From JAGIBJ01 sp032119595 (lineage in GTDB: Bacteria > Actinomycetota > Thermoleophilia > Solirubrobacterales > Solirubrobacteraceae), in assembly GCA_032119595.1 (NCBI GenBank), contig JAUMBQ010000006.1, positions 1,364,001 through 1,428,000 of the forward strand: a DNA stretch of 64,000 nt, given 5' to 3'. This document shows, piece after piece, positions 41,831 through 50,673 of this stretch. A program made the translations under genes and the position numbers. The stretch's first letter is position 1, and the number at the start of each line of letters is the position of its first letter. The notes beneath the pieces were generated by a model. It was given only the letters and a program-made list of their open reading frames with translations, did not search any database and was not told where the DNA came from.

Positions 41831-43092
41831 GCGCGCTTCCGGCACCCACGCTTCGTCGCCTTCCCGCGATCGCAGCAGTTTCTTCCTGTCTTGCGCTGGC
41901 CGCCGCTTTGCTCGTCGGCTCGGGTGGCACGCCAATTCCGGCGTACGCCCTCGGGGGCGCCGCGCTTTCGCTGCTGCTCGTTGAGGTTGGCCGACGCGCC
42001 ATCCAGATGATGCGGTTTGGCTTTGGCGCTGAGGTTGTCCTGACCTTGCTCGCGCTGGCGGTCCTTGGCGCGGGATGGTCGGTCGTCGTCGCTGCCCACC
42101 TGGAGTACCTCACGATCTTCGGGCTGTTGTTCCTGGTTGGGGTGAGCCTCGTGGTGCGCCCGCTCCTTGAGACCCAGGTCCGTATCGCGGCCGGGGCGAC
42201 GCCCTGGCAGGCGTTCACCGGACGCAGCGCAGGCCGGGGCGAAGGTGGCGGAGCGCGGCCGATCCTGCGCGAGCAGGGCTCGCTGTTGCTCGGGGTGTTC
42301 TGCCTGCTGGCTGCCGGGCGGGTCGCGACGGGCACGTTGGATGCCTACTCGACCGGCATGTTCGGGTTGGGTGGCGTGACCGTCGCGTTCGGGTTGATGG
42401 GCATGCTCGCGGCGGGAGCCGCGGGCTGGTTCGCGGGCGCGTCTCATGTTCGCGGCCACGACCACCGTGAGTCGCGCGGCGGAGCGCTCGGTCAGCCGAG
42501 GACCACGACGGAGCGCGACGAGCAGGTCGTCGCCGCGCACCTTCACGACTCCGTGCTGCAGACGCTTGCGCTGATCCAGAGGTCCAGCACCGATCCCACG
42601 CGCGTCGGGCAGCTCGCCAGGCAGCAGGAGCGCAGCTTGCGGGCTTGGCTCGCCGGCCGCGACGACACGACCGCGACCAGCCTCCCGGGCGCGCTTCGCG
42701 CTGCGGCTCAGGACGTCGAAGACGAGCACCCCGGCGCCGTCATCGAGATCGTCGTCGTTGGGACCGCGCTGTTGGACCGCAGCGCCGATGCCATGGTGCG
42801 TGCCGCCCGCGAGGCGATGCGCAATGCGGTCCGCCACGCCGGGAGTCCGGTGCGGGTGTTCCTGGAGATCGAGGATGGTCGCCGCGAGCTGTTCGTGCGC
42901 GACACCGGCTCCGGCTTCTCGCTCGACGCGGTCGACGAAGCCCGGCGCGGTGTGCGAGACGCCATCATCGGCCGTATGGAGCACGTCGGCGGTACCGCCG
43001 AGATCGAGAGCGGCCCGACCGGCACGGACGTGATCCTGCGGTCAGAGCACTCCGGGGCGACGCCCGATGATCCGTTCGGAGGTCGCACATGA
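41827..43092 (+). CDS. Membrane histidine kinase (HisKA_3 type)
   Basis: The protein has 421 aa. Six membrane helices in the first 205 residues, no large outer domain. The dimerisation/phosphoacceptor motif is AAHLHDSVLQTLALIQ with His240. The ATPase domain has the N-box AAREAMRNAVRHAG (about 325), DTGSGFSL (G1) and GMEHVGGTAEIES-type G2 region. It is a NarX/LiaS-like kinase. The overlap with the upstream toastrack protein and the response regulator 37 bp downstream define a three-gene sensory unit. Confidence 0.92.
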   Translation: MSALPAPTLRRLPAIAAVSSCLALAAALLVGSGGTPIPAYALGGAALSLLLVEVGRRAIQMMRFGFGAEVVLTLLALAVLGAGWSVVVAAHLEYLTIFGLLFLVGVSLVVRPLLETQVRIAAGATPWQAFTGRSAGRGEGGGARPILREQGSLLLGVFCLLAAGRVATGTLDAYSTGMFGLGGVTVAFGLMGMLAAGAAGWFAGASHVRGHDHRESRGGALGQPRTTTERDEQVVAAHLHDSVLQTLALIQRSSTDPTRVGQLARQQERSLRAWLAGRDDTTATSLPGALRAAAQDVEDEHPGAVIEIVVVGTALLDRSADAMVRAAREAMRNAVRHAGSPVRVFLEIEDGRRELFVRDTGSGFSLDAVDEARRGVRDAIIGRMEHVGGTAEIESGPTGTDVILRSEHSGATPDDPFGGRT

Positions 43093-43129
43093 CGCAGCGC
43101 GCCTTCGCCGGCGGAGGGAGCTGAGCGCC

Positions 43130-43786
43130 ATGACCGAGCGGGCTCCGAAGCGCACCGTCGTCCTCGTCGACGACCACCAGCTGTTCCGCGCGGGCGTGCG
43201 CGCCGAGATCGCCGAGCGGGTGTCGATCGTCGGCGTCGCCGGGTCCGTCGAGGAAGCGGTGTCGGTGGTACTCAAGGCGGCGCCGGATGTGGTGGTGCTC
43301 GACGTGCACATGCCGGACGGCGGCGGAGTCGCAGTGATCGAACGGGTGCTGGCGCAGCGGCCCCGGCAAATGTTCCTGGCGCTCACGGTGTCGGACGCGC
43401 CGGAGGACGTGATCGCCGTCGTGCGGGCCGGGGCTCGCGGGTACGTGGAGAAGTCGATCTCGACCGACGCCCTCGTCGCGGCGATCGAAAGCGTGGCGGC
43501 CGGCGAGCCGGTCTTCAGTCCGCGACTGGCGGGGTTCGTACTGGAGGCGTTCTCGGGCAACGCGCCGATCGGCGCGGTCGACCCCGAGGTGGAGCAGCTC
43601 ACGCAGCGCGAACGCGAAGTGCTGCGCCTGATCGCCCGCGGGTACGCCTACAAGCAGGCCGCGCTGAAGTTGGAGATCAGCCCGCGGACGGTCGAGTCGC
43701 ATGTGTCGTCGGTGCTGCGCAAGCTGCAGCTTTCCAGTCGGCACGAGCTGGCCCACTGGGCCACGCGGCGCGGCCTCGCCGACTGA
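43130..43786 (+). CDS. Response regulator (NarL/LiaR type)
   Basis: The protein has 218 aa from ATG 43130, with GGAGGGAG upstream. Receiver: acidic DD (14-15), phosphorylated Asp58 (VVVLDVHMPDGGG), Lys in GYVEKSISTDAL. Linker with PEVEQ, then the GerE HTH (LTQREREVLRLIARGYAYKQA, SPRTVESHVSSVLRKL). It is the cognate partner of the kinase at 41827-43092. Targets probably include envelope or glycan genes nearby, such as the polysaccharide deacetylase downstream. Confidence 0.94.
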   Translation: MTERAPKRTVVLVDDHQLFRAGVRAEIAERVSIVGVAGSVEEAVSVVLKAAPDVVVLDVHMPDGGGVAVIERVLAQRPRQMFLALTVSDAPEDVIAVVRAGARGYVEKSISTDALVAAIESVAAGEPVFSPRLAGFVLEAFSGNAPIGAVDPEVEQLTQREREVLRLIARGYAYKQAALKLEISPRTVESHVSSVLRKLQLSSRHELAHWATRRGLAD

Positions 43787-43962
43787 TCTCGCTCCGCCTG
43801 ACTGGACCCACCACTGCGGTCATGAGCCACGCCAGCGCTGTTCGTCGGCCCAGGCTGTGACTATGTGCCCGTGAGCGCTCTTTTCGGATCGTCGGCGCCC
43901 TGCGCGTCCCCCGACCGCGTGCGGCCGCGCGCCTCATCGTCGACTCCACCCTTGCTGGTCCG

Positions 43963-44775
43963 ATGACTCCCGCAGAACCGCATTACGGTGTGTCGCGGCC
44001 CCTCGTGGGCGCCCCCCTCACCGACGATTGGCAGCACAGCGTGCGCCGCCCCCTGCATCTCACCTTTGACGACGGGCCCGATCCCGACTGGACGCCGCGC
44101 GTGCTCGACACGCTCGCGCGCTACGAGGCGACGGCCACGTTCTTCGTGCTCGGTTGGCGGATGCGTGAGCATCCAGAGCTGATCGACGACATCCTCCTTG
44201 CTGGCCACGACGTGGAACTCCACGGCGACGCGCACCTCGATCACGAGATCGCGACGCTCGGCGAACTCGTCGAAGACACGCAGAACGCGCTCGGACTGCT
44301 CCGCGACCATGGCGTGATCCCGCAGTGGTGGCGCATCCCGTTCGGTCGCCCCGGCCCACACACGGCCAAGCTCGCCGAGGCCCACGGCGTGCGCATCGTC
44401 GGCTGGGATGTCGACACCCACGACTGGCGAGGCGACCGCTGGTTGCAGCAGCCTGCGCAGGTGAGCGACGCCGCTGAACGCGGCGGCGTGGTGCTCCTGC
44501 ATGACGCGGTCGCTCCGGGCACTCCGCGCACCGGTGCCGACAACACACTGGAGCTGGTCTCCGCGCTGCTCCAGCACGCCGGCCGCCATCAGGTCGTCGC
44601 GCTCGGTCTTCCACCGGCGCAGCTCGCCGGTCCCGACATCCCCACCGAACCGGGGCCGTCGCCTTTCGGCCGAAGCCAAGCCGCCATGCGGTCCGCAAGA
44701 GCGAAGGACGCCGGACGCCAGGGCCTGGCGCCCGGCGACACCGAAGTTCAGCGTCCGGGCAAACCGGCCGCCTGA
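43963..44775 (+). CDS. Polysaccharide deacetylase (NodB fold)
   Basis: The protein has 270 aa. NodB motifs: LTFDDGPDPDW with catalytic/metal Asp pair (33-43), HGDAHLDHEI (metal His set, about 87-96), RIPFGRPGPHT (motif 3) and GGVVLLHDAVAPG (motif 5 His). It removes acetyl groups from N-acetyl sugars in glycan or peptidoglycan. No signal peptide, so action may be on intracellular or lipid-linked glycans. The last 50 residues are low-complexity. It precedes hemE by 35 bp but is not obviously part of that operon. Confidence 0.9.
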   Translation: MTPAEPHYGVSRPLVGAPLTDDWQHSVRRPLHLTFDDGPDPDWTPRVLDTLARYEATATFFVLGWRMREHPELIDDILLAGHDVELHGDAHLDHEIATLGELVEDTQNALGLLRDHGVIPQWWRIPFGRPGPHTAKLAEAHGVRIVGWDVDTHDWRGDRWLQQPAQVSDAAERGGVVLLHDAVAPGTPRTGADNTLELVSALLQHAGRHQVVALGLPPAQLAGPDIPTEPGPSPFGRSQAAMRSARAKDAGRQGLAPGDTEVQRPGKPAA

Positions 44776-44810
44776 ACCCCGGCGTGCGCCGGTGGCGTAC
44801 CCTCAGTGGA

Positions 44811-45866
44811 ATGGGCGAACCCACCGCTGCACCCCTGCTCGTCCGCGCGCTCCGCGGTGAGGCCGTCGAGCGCACGCCCGTGTGGTTCATGCGGCAGGCC
44901 GGCCGCTCGCTGCCGGAATACAAGGAGGTCCGTAAGCAGGGCAGCCTCCTGGAGATCTGTCATCGCCCGGAGCTCGCCGCTGAGGTCACGCTCCAGCCCG
45001 TCCGTCGGCACGGCGTCGATGCGGCCATCCTCTTCTCCGACATCGTCACCCCGCTCGACGCGATCGGCTTTGGGGTCGAGGTCCGGGCGGGCGTCGGCCC
45101 GGTCGTCGCCGACCCGATCCGCTCGCACGCCGACCTTGCCCGCCTGCGCGACTTCGAGCCCGACGTCGACATGCCGGCGCTGCGCCAGACGATCGAGCTG
45201 ATCGTCGAGGAGCTCGGCCCGCAGGGCATCCCGCTCATCGGATTCGCAGGCGCGCCGTTCACGCTCGCGAGCTACCTCGTGGAGGGCGGCCCGAGCAAGC
45301 AGCAGTCGCTCACCAAGGCGCTGATGCTTGAGGATCCGGCGCTGTTCGATGCGCTGCTGCGGCGTCTGTCGGCCATTGCGGTCGCCTCGCTGACCACGCA
45401 GGTTGAGGCCGGCGCCCAGGTCGTGCAGGTGTTCGACTCGTGGATCGGCACGCTGTCGCGCCACCAGTACGAGCGGTTCGTGCTGCCCGTGATGAAGGAC
45501 CTCTTCACCGAGCTGAAGGCGCTTGGTGTGCCGCGCACGATCTTCGGGGTCGGCACCGGCCACCTGCTCGACCTCCTCGCGGACACGGGCGCTGACTGCG
45601 TCGGGATCGACTGGCGCATCGACCTGCGCGACGCCCGCGCGATCGTGCCGGAGCGCTGCTCGCTGCAGGGCAACCTGGATCCGTCGGTGATGCTGGCGCC
45701 CAGCGACGTGATCGAGGCTGAGGTGTTGCGCGTATTGGAGAGTGCGCCGGCCCGCGGCCACGTCTTCAACCTCGGGCACGGCGTGCTCCCGGAAACCCCA
45801 CCAGAGGTTCCCGGCGAGATCGTCCGGCTCGTCCACGAGCACACCGCCAACCGATCGCTCGCATGA
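44811..45866 (+). CDS. hemE: Uroporphyrinogen III decarboxylase
   Basis: The protein has 351 aa from ATG 44811. Signature 1 is TPVWFMRQAGRSLPEY (20-35), with substrate-binding Arg; FSDIVTPLDAIG carries the catalytic Asp; signature 2 is GFAGAPFTLASYLVEG; and the C-terminus has the conserved NLGHGVLPETPPE. It removes four carboxyls to make coproporphyrinogen III. First gene of the haem operon; the next gene starts in its stop codon (ATGA). Confidence 0.97.
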   Translation: MGEPTAAPLLVRALRGEAVERTPVWFMRQAGRSLPEYKEVRKQGSLLEICHRPELAAEVTLQPVRRHGVDAAILFSDIVTPLDAIGFGVEVRAGVGPVVADPIRSHADLARLRDFEPDVDMPALRQTIELIVEELGPQGIPLIGFAGAPFTLASYLVEGGPSKQQSLTKALMLEDPALFDALLRRLSAIAVASLTTQVEAGAQVVQVFDSWIGTLSRHQYERFVLPVMKDLFTELKALGVPRTIFGVGTGHLLDLLADTGADCVGIDWRIDLRDARAIVPERCSLQGNLDPSVMLAPSDVIEAEVLRVLESAPARGHVFNLGHGVLPETPPEVPGEIVRLVHEHTANRSLA

Positions 45867-46930
45867 CCCCACTCCAGCCCAAGGTCGGACTTCTCGTGAT
45901 GGCCTACGGTACGGCCACCGACCCGAGCGAGGTGATGGAGTACTACACCCACATCCGCCATGGGCACGCTCCCTCGCAGGAGACGGTGGATGAACTCGCG
46001 GGCCGCTACGCGCAGCTCCCCGGCGGCCGCTCGCCACTGCTCGAGATCACGATTGCCCAGATGGACGCGATCGCTGACGCGGTGCGCGCCACGGGCCAGG
46101 AACTCGCCGCAGTCGAGCTGGGCCAGAAGCATTCCGCCCCGTTTATCGAGGACGGGGTCGAGGCGCTGATCGCCGCCGGCGTCGATCGGATCGTCGGCAT
46201 CGTGCTGGCGCCGCATTGGTCGACGATGTCGGTCGCGGAGTACTTGGGCCGCGCGCGCCGCACGGCTGCTGAGCTGAGCCCGGACACGCCGCTGGATCTC
46301 GTCGCCGACTGGCACCTGGCACCCGGGTACGTGGCGTGGCTGGCGGGCGCCGTGCAGGACGCGCTCCAGGAGATCCCGGAGGCGCATCGCGCTGGCACCG
46401 AAGTGATCTTTACGGCGCATTCGCTGCCCGTCCGGATCCTGCAGGAGGGCGACCCGTATCCGGTGTCGCTGAAGGAGACTGCCGAGGCGGCAGCGCAGGC
46501 GGCCGGCGTCGAGCGCTGGTCGACCGGCTGGCAGTCGGCTGGGCAGACGGCCACGCCGTGGCTCGGCCCAGACCTGCTCGAGATCCTTCCGGGCCTTGCG
46601 TCCGCGGGTCGCGAGGGCGTGGTCGTGTGCGCATGCGGGTTCGTGTCGGACCACCTCGAAGTGTTGTTTGACCTCGACATCGAGACGAAGGGCGCCGCCA
46701 CCGAGCTTGGGTTGTCGTTTGCGCGTACCGCGATGCCGAACACCGAGGCGCCGTTTATCGAGACGCTCCGCGATGTGGTCCTGGACGCGATTCGTCGCGA
46801 GCCCGGGCCGAGCGCAGCGGAGCAGGCCGCCGCCGACAAGCACGCCACTCCCACCGGAAAGCCCGAGCACGCGGGCCGTACCGGCGCCAAGGGCACGCTG
46901 ACCGACGCGCCGGATCACGCCTCGGCGTGA
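45863..46930 (+). CDS. hemH: Ferrochelatase (probably coproporphyrin III ferrochelatase)
   Basis: The protein has 355 aa. GLLVMAYGTATDPSEV (N-terminal), ELGQKHSAPFIEDGV, LAPHWSTMSV, FTAHSLPVRILQEGDPY with the metal-inserting His, and CACGFVSDHLEVLFDLDIE with the acidic pair. The last 45 residues are a low-complexity tail. Because hemQ follows and the oxidase is of the HemY type, iron is probably inserted into coproporphyrin III (CpfC activity). I see no C-terminal four-Cys set for an iron-sulfur cluster. Confidence 0.95.
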   Translation: MTPLQPKVGLLVMAYGTATDPSEVMEYYTHIRHGHAPSQETVDELAGRYAQLPGGRSPLLEITIAQMDAIADAVRATGQELAAVELGQKHSAPFIEDGVEALIAAGVDRIVGIVLAPHWSTMSVAEYLGRARRTAAELSPDTPLDLVADWHLAPGYVAWLAGAVQDALQEIPEAHRAGTEVIFTAHSLPVRILQEGDPYPVSLKETAEAAAQAAGVERWSTGWQSAGQTATPWLGPDLLEILPGLASAGREGVVVCACGFVSDHLEVLFDLDIETKGAATELGLSFARTAMPNTEAPFIETLRDVVLDAIRREPGPSAAEQAAADKHATPTGKPEHAGRTGAKGTLTDAPDHASA

Positions 46931-46972
46931 TGGGCGGCGCGTGCTGAGGCGAAACCCGGCAGGGTTGAGGGC

Positions 46973-48616
46973 GTGATCGATGCTCCGAGGCATGTCGCCG
47001 TCGTCGGCGGAGGGATCAGCGGCCTCGCGGCCGCCCACCGGCTGATCGCCAGCGCGCCTCCGGCGTCGATCCGGGTCACGGTGCTCGAAGCGTCGCCGCG
47101 GTTTGGCGGTTGGATCCGGACGGAGTCGTTTGCCGGTCGTCCGGTCGACTTCGGCCCCGACTCGCTGCTCGTGCGCACGCCTTGGGCCGCTGAGCTGGCG
47201 CGGGAGCTCGAGATCGAAGACGAACTCGTCTCGCCTGGCGCCGGCGGCGCCTACATCCTGAGTCGCGGCAAGCTCCGCACCTTGCCGAGCGGCATTCTCG
47301 CCGGGCTCCCCGATGGGCCGGTGCCGTTCGTAAAGTCCGGGCTCCTTGGCCCTGCCGGCATCGCGCGCGCCGCGCTGGATCTCGTCCTTCCGAAGAACGC
47401 CCCAGATGGCGATGAGTCCGTCGGCGACCTCGTGCGCCGACGTCTTGGCGGCCAGGCACTGGAGCGCGTGATCGACCCGTTGCTCGGCGGCGTGCACGCA
47501 GGCAGCTGCGACCAACTCTCGCTCGCGTCGACGGCGCCGCAGATCGCCGTCGCGGCCCGTGCCGACCGCTCCCTGCTGCGCGGCCTGCGCAAGACCGCGC
47601 CGCCCGCCCCGGCGCCCGGCGCGCCGGTCCGCCCCGTGTTCATGGGGCCGCGGGCCGGGATGCAGCGCATCGTCGACGCGCTCGTTGGGGAACTCAGTGA
47701 GGTCGCCGAGTTGCGGACGGGCGTCGCGGTGACCGGTATCGAGTCGGTCGAGCGCGGCCCGAGCGGTCTGCCCGGCGGGGTTCGCCTCACGGTCGGCCCG
47801 GCCGGCGTGGAGAGCCGCACGGTGAGCGCCGGCCCAAGCGGCGGTCCGAGTCGCGTCGACCCCTTCGCGGTGCTCGCCGAACCAGCGGTCCTTGACTTCG
47901 ACGGCGTGATCATCGCCATTCCGGCCGGCCCCGCCGCGCACCTGATCGGTCCCCACGCGGCCCAGGCGGCGACGACCCTCCTAGAACTCCCGTACGCGAC
48001 CGTCGCCCAAACCGCCCTCGCCTACGACCCCGCCGATCTGCCCGACCTCCCGACCGGCACCGGCTACCTCGTCCCGCGCCCCGAGGGCACGCTCATGACG
48101 GCCTGCACGTTCCTCGACCAGAAGTGGCCCGAGCGCCGCGGGGTTGGGCAGGTCGGCGCGGGCGTGGATCCCGCCAGCCACGCGACCGCCGCCGACGGCG
48201 CGGCGAGCACGGCTTCAGGTCGTCCTGGCGCACGTTCGCCGGTGCCGACGAGCGAGCAGCTCCGCAAAGCGGTCGTGATCAAGTGCTCGGCGGGTCGGAT
48301 CGACGACACCCGCGGCGACGGTCTGGACGACATTGCACTCGTCAGCACCCTGCACGGCGAACTCGCCGAGCAGCTTGGCTTCGACTCGCGAACCCGCCCG
48401 ATCGCCACGCGCGTGTTCCGCGCCCGCGGCGCCTTGCCGCAGTACGCGCCGGGCCACGCGGACCGCATCGATGGCGTGCTCGCCGACGTCGCCCGCGTCC
48501 TCCCGGCCGTCACGCTCACCGGCGCCGCCTACCGCGGCACCAGCGTCCCGATTTGCATCCGCGAAGGCCGCGCCGCAGCCGACGCGCAACTTGCGCGTCT
48601 GCTGCCGCCCGCCTGA
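46973..48616 (+). CDS. hemY: HemY-type coproporphyrinogen/protoporphyrinogen oxidase
   Basis: A FAD-dependent oxidase of 547 aa from GTG 46973. FAD-binding HVAVVGGGISGLAAAHRL (7-24), EASPRFGGWIRTE (41-53) and the C-terminal VTLTGAAYRGTSVPICIREG that closes the FAD site. It oxidises coproporphyrinogen III to coproporphyrin III with oxygen. An unusual Gly/Ala/Ser-rich insert of about 40 residues (about 387-430, GVGQVGAGVDPASHATAADG) interrupts the substrate domain, so the protein is longer than the usual 450-480 aa. Confidence 0.94.
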   Translation: MIDAPRHVAVVGGGISGLAAAHRLIASAPPASIRVTVLEASPRFGGWIRTESFAGRPVDFGPDSLLVRTPWAAELARELEIEDELVSPGAGGAYILSRGKLRTLPSGILAGLPDGPVPFVKSGLLGPAGIARAALDLVLPKNAPDGDESVGDLVRRRLGGQALERVIDPLLGGVHAGSCDQLSLASTAPQIAVAARADRSLLRGLRKTAPPAPAPGAPVRPVFMGPRAGMQRIVDALVGELSEVAELRTGVAVTGIESVERGPSGLPGGVRLTVGPAGVESRTVSAGPSGGPSRVDPFAVLAEPAVLDFDGVIIAIPAGPAAHLIGPHAAQAATTLLELPYATVAQTALAYDPADLPDLPTGTGYLVPRPEGTLMTACTFLDQKWPERRGVGQVGAGVDPASHATAADGAASTASGRPGARSPVPTSEQLRKAVVIKCSAGRIDDTRGDGLDDIALVSTLHGELAEQLGFDSRTRPIATRVFRARGALPQYAPGHADRIDGVLADVARVLPAVTLTGAAYRGTSVPICIREGRAAADAQLARLLPPA

Positions 48617-48744
48617 TCGGAGACGACGCCCGCCTGGGCTGGCCCTACGAGCAGCCCGGAGGACGCGTAAGCGCGGGTTTGCCGCGAATCGTTGCGGCCG
48701 TCCGCGGGGCGGGCGGCCGCGCGCGCGAGGTAACGTGCTTGGCG

Positions 48745-49461
48745 ATGTCAGAGCAGAAGACGTACGAGGTCCCGCCGATCTCCGGCAACGAGCCGAAGGG
48801 CTGGGAGTACGCGCTGTATGCGGCGTATTCCGGTGACCGCGGCGACCGGCGCATCGAGCCGGCCGAGCGCGCCAGCGCCGCCGCCGAGGCGCTCGAGGCG
48901 CTGGAGTCGGTCGAGGGCGCGCATCTGCGTGGCACCTACTCGCTCGTCGGATTCCGGGCCGAGGCCGACATCCTGTTCTGGCTCGTCGCTCAGACGGCCG
49001 ACGCGCTCCAGGAGGCGCTCGTCGCCCTGCAGCACACGCGCCTGGGCCGTTCGCTCACGCCGTGGTGGACCAACATCGGCGTGCACCGCGAGGCCGAGTT
49101 CAACAAGGGCCACGTGCCGGCGTTCTTCGCCGGAGAGGACCCGCAGAAGTACATCTGCGTCTACCCGTTCGTCCGCTCGCTGGAGTGGTACCTGCTGGAG
49201 CCCGCCGACCGTTCAGCGCAGCTTCGCGAGCACGGCATGATGGGCCGCGACTACCCGGACGTGCGCGCGAACACCGTGTCCGCCTTCGCCCTCGGCGACT
49301 ACGAATGGCTGCTGTCGTTCGAGGCCGAGGAGCTCACCCGCATCGTCGATCTGATGCGCCATCTGCGCGGCGCCGAGGCGCGTCGCCACACCCGTGAGGA
49401 ACTGCCGTTCCTCACCGGCCTGCGCAAGCCGCTGGCCGACGCGGTCGCCGACCTGCCATAA
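48745..49461 (+). CDS. hemQ: Coproheme decarboxylase HemQ
   Basis: A chlorite-dismutase-family protein of 238 aa from ATG 48745 (MSEQKTYEVPPISGNEPKG). Conserved stretches: LRGTYSLVGFRAEADILFW, HTRLGRSLTPWWTNIGVHREAEFNKGHVPAF, YPFVRSLEWYLLE, and MMGRDYPDVRANTVSAFALGDYEW with the haem-binding region. It decarboxylates coproheme to protohaem using peroxide and ends the coproporphyrin-dependent pathway of hemE-hemH-hemY. A 128 bp gap from hemY may hold a secondary promoter. Confidence 0.96.
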   Translation: MSEQKTYEVPPISGNEPKGWEYALYAAYSGDRGDRRIEPAERASAAAEALEALESVEGAHLRGTYSLVGFRAEADILFWLVAQTADALQEALVALQHTRLGRSLTPWWTNIGVHREAEFNKGHVPAFFAGEDPQKYICVYPFVRSLEWYLLEPADRSAQLREHGMMGRDYPDVRANTVSAFALGDYEWLLSFEAEELTRIVDLMRHLRGAEARRHTREELPFLTGLRKPLADAVADLP

Positions 49462-49514
49462 GGCGTCGCGTAGAATCGGGTCCCGAGGCTCGTTCTCGGG
49501 TGAGTACCCCACAC

Positions 49515-49554
49515 TGAGCCTCCGGCCTCGTGCCGTGAGTTTGCCGGAGGCTCA
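49515..49554. terminator. Bidirectional hairpin between hemQ and the Cys-rich gene
   Basis: TGAGCCTCCGGC, 16-base loop, GCCGGAGGCTCA: a 12-bp perfect stem. On the minus strand it contains the stop codon of the next gene. It probably ends transcription from both sides. Confidence 0.65.
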
Positions 49555-49788
49555 GCGTGCGCGGGCGGCCTTCATCGCCCGCTTGGGGATCTTGCCGGAG
49601 GTTGGCGTCCACTCGCGCTTGTTCTGGCGAACGACGAGGCCTTCGGCCTCGAGTCGCTTCCACACGACAGGGCACTTCTTGCACCTGGGCCCTGACTTGC
49701 AGCAGCGCTTCTTTGTGGTCACCGAGTCCGGCACAGGCGGAACGGTAGCGAATCCCGACTCGTTTGGTGGGTGATTTTGCGCGCTCAT
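49552..49788 (-). CDS. Conserved small Cys/Lys-rich actinobacterial protein
   Basis: The protein has 78 aa from ATG 49788 (MSAQNHPPNESGF); a longer frame exists upstream. The core is KKRCCKSGPRCKKCPVVWKR (residues about 25-44) with four Cys in C-C...C-x2-C spacing, followed by a basic end (KIPKRAMKAARAR). I recognise this pattern from short conserved hypothetical proteins in many actinobacteria; the Cys set probably binds zinc. Function unknown. The stop codon lies in the hairpin shared with hemQ. Confidence 0.75.
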   Translation of the reverse strand: MSAQNHPPNESGFATVPPVPDSVTTKKRCCKSGPRCKKCPVVWKRLEAEGLVVRQNKREWTPTSGKIPKRAMKAARAR

Positions 49789-49925
49789 GCCGGATTGCTG
49801 CTGATGTCCTCCCGCCGACGGCGGCAGAACTGCCTGCAAAACGACTGGAATGGCAACCTTGTTGAGCGTGTGTCGAGGTCTTAGGGTCGCCTAAGTCTGG
49901 CGCGTCCTCCTTCAGTCGGTCGCCA

Positions 49926-50048
49926 GAAGTTGGGTTGGTTTCGGCTGGCTATGACGGCCGAACCCACCCCAGTTGGGGATGAGGTTTTCCGGCGCACGAA
50001 ACTGGGTTGGTCTCGGCTGGACAGGCCAGCTCATTCCAACCCAACTTC
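49926..50048. repeat. Second REPIN-like pair
   Basis: Two palindromic units, as at 34985-35109. Left: GTTGGGTTGGTTTCGGCTGG...; right: ACTGGGTTGGTCTCGGCTGG... ending CCAACCCAACTT. The outer ends (AGAAGTTGGG and CCCAACTTC) are complementary, as are the inner ends. The left unit has diverged in its 3' arm (GGCCGAACCCACCCC). It lies in the 335 bp gap upstream of the ferritin gene, which holds nothing else I can support. Confidence 0.85.
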
Positions 50049-50123
50049 GCCGGCGAGCGTTTGCCGCCCTCGCCGGCAGTGGCCCGGCGGGCGGCCTGGA
50101 ATCCGGCCCGATAGCCTTCGGGC

Positions 50124-50660
50124 ATGGTCGCTCCGGAGTTCATCAGCAAGCTCAACGCCCAAGTCGCGAACGAGTTCGCTGCCGAGCAGCAGTACATCGC
50201 GATCGCGATCTACTTCGACAACGAGACGCTGCCCCAGCTCGCTGCGGTCTTCTACCAGCAGGCGATTGAGGAGCGCAATCACGCGATGATGATGCTCCAG
50301 TACCTGATGGACCGCGGCGCCGATGTCGTCGTACCGGCGGTCGAGGGTCCGAAGAACGGGTTCGCCGACATCGTCGAGCCGGTCGCCCTTGCGCTCGCGC
50401 AGGAGGAGCGCGTCGCGCAGCAAATCACCGAGCTCACGCGCTCGGCACGCGAGAACTTCGACTTCACCTCCGAGGAGTTCACGTTGTGGTTCCTCAAGGA
50501 GCAGGTCGAGGAGATCAGCAAGATGAACGACCTCCTCAAGGTCGTGCAGCGCGCGAAGGAGAACCCACTCCTGGCTGAGGAATTCATCTCCCGCGAGGCG
50601 TTCGGGAAGAGCGCCGGTGGCGACACCGATGCGCCGCCCGCCGCCGGCGGCGCCATCTAG
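50124..50660 (+). CDS. Ferritin (BfrB/Ftn type)
   Basis: The protein has 178 aa. Ferroxidase residues: Glu17 (NEFAAEQQY), Glu50 and His53 (AIEERNHAMMM), then EERVAQQITEL and EFTLWFLKEQVEEI in helices C and D. A four-helix bundle with a fifth short helix and a 20-residue Gly/Ala/Pro tail. It oxidises Fe(II) and stores Fe(III) in a 24-mer shell. No haem-binding Met of bacterioferritin is evident. Its position beside haem genes fits joint iron management. Confidence 0.95.
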   Translation: MVAPEFISKLNAQVANEFAAEQQYIAIAIYFDNETLPQLAAVFYQQAIEERNHAMMMLQYLMDRGADVVVPAVEGPKNGFADIVEPVALALAQEERVAQQITELTRSARENFDFTSEEFTLWFLKEQVEEISKMNDLLKVVQRAKENPLLAEEFISREAFGKSAGGDTDAPPAAGGAI

Positions 50661-50673
50661 TCGACGGCCGCCA

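Noticed and set aside
45272..47956. 894-codon open frame antisense to the haem genes
   Set aside because: It crosses three well-supported genes and its translation is Arg/Gly-rich with no fold pattern.
49462..49514. Possible small RNA or tRNA after hemQ (CCCGAGGCTCGTTCTCGGG)
   Set aside because: It forms only a short stem-loop; no T-arm or anticodon arm is present.
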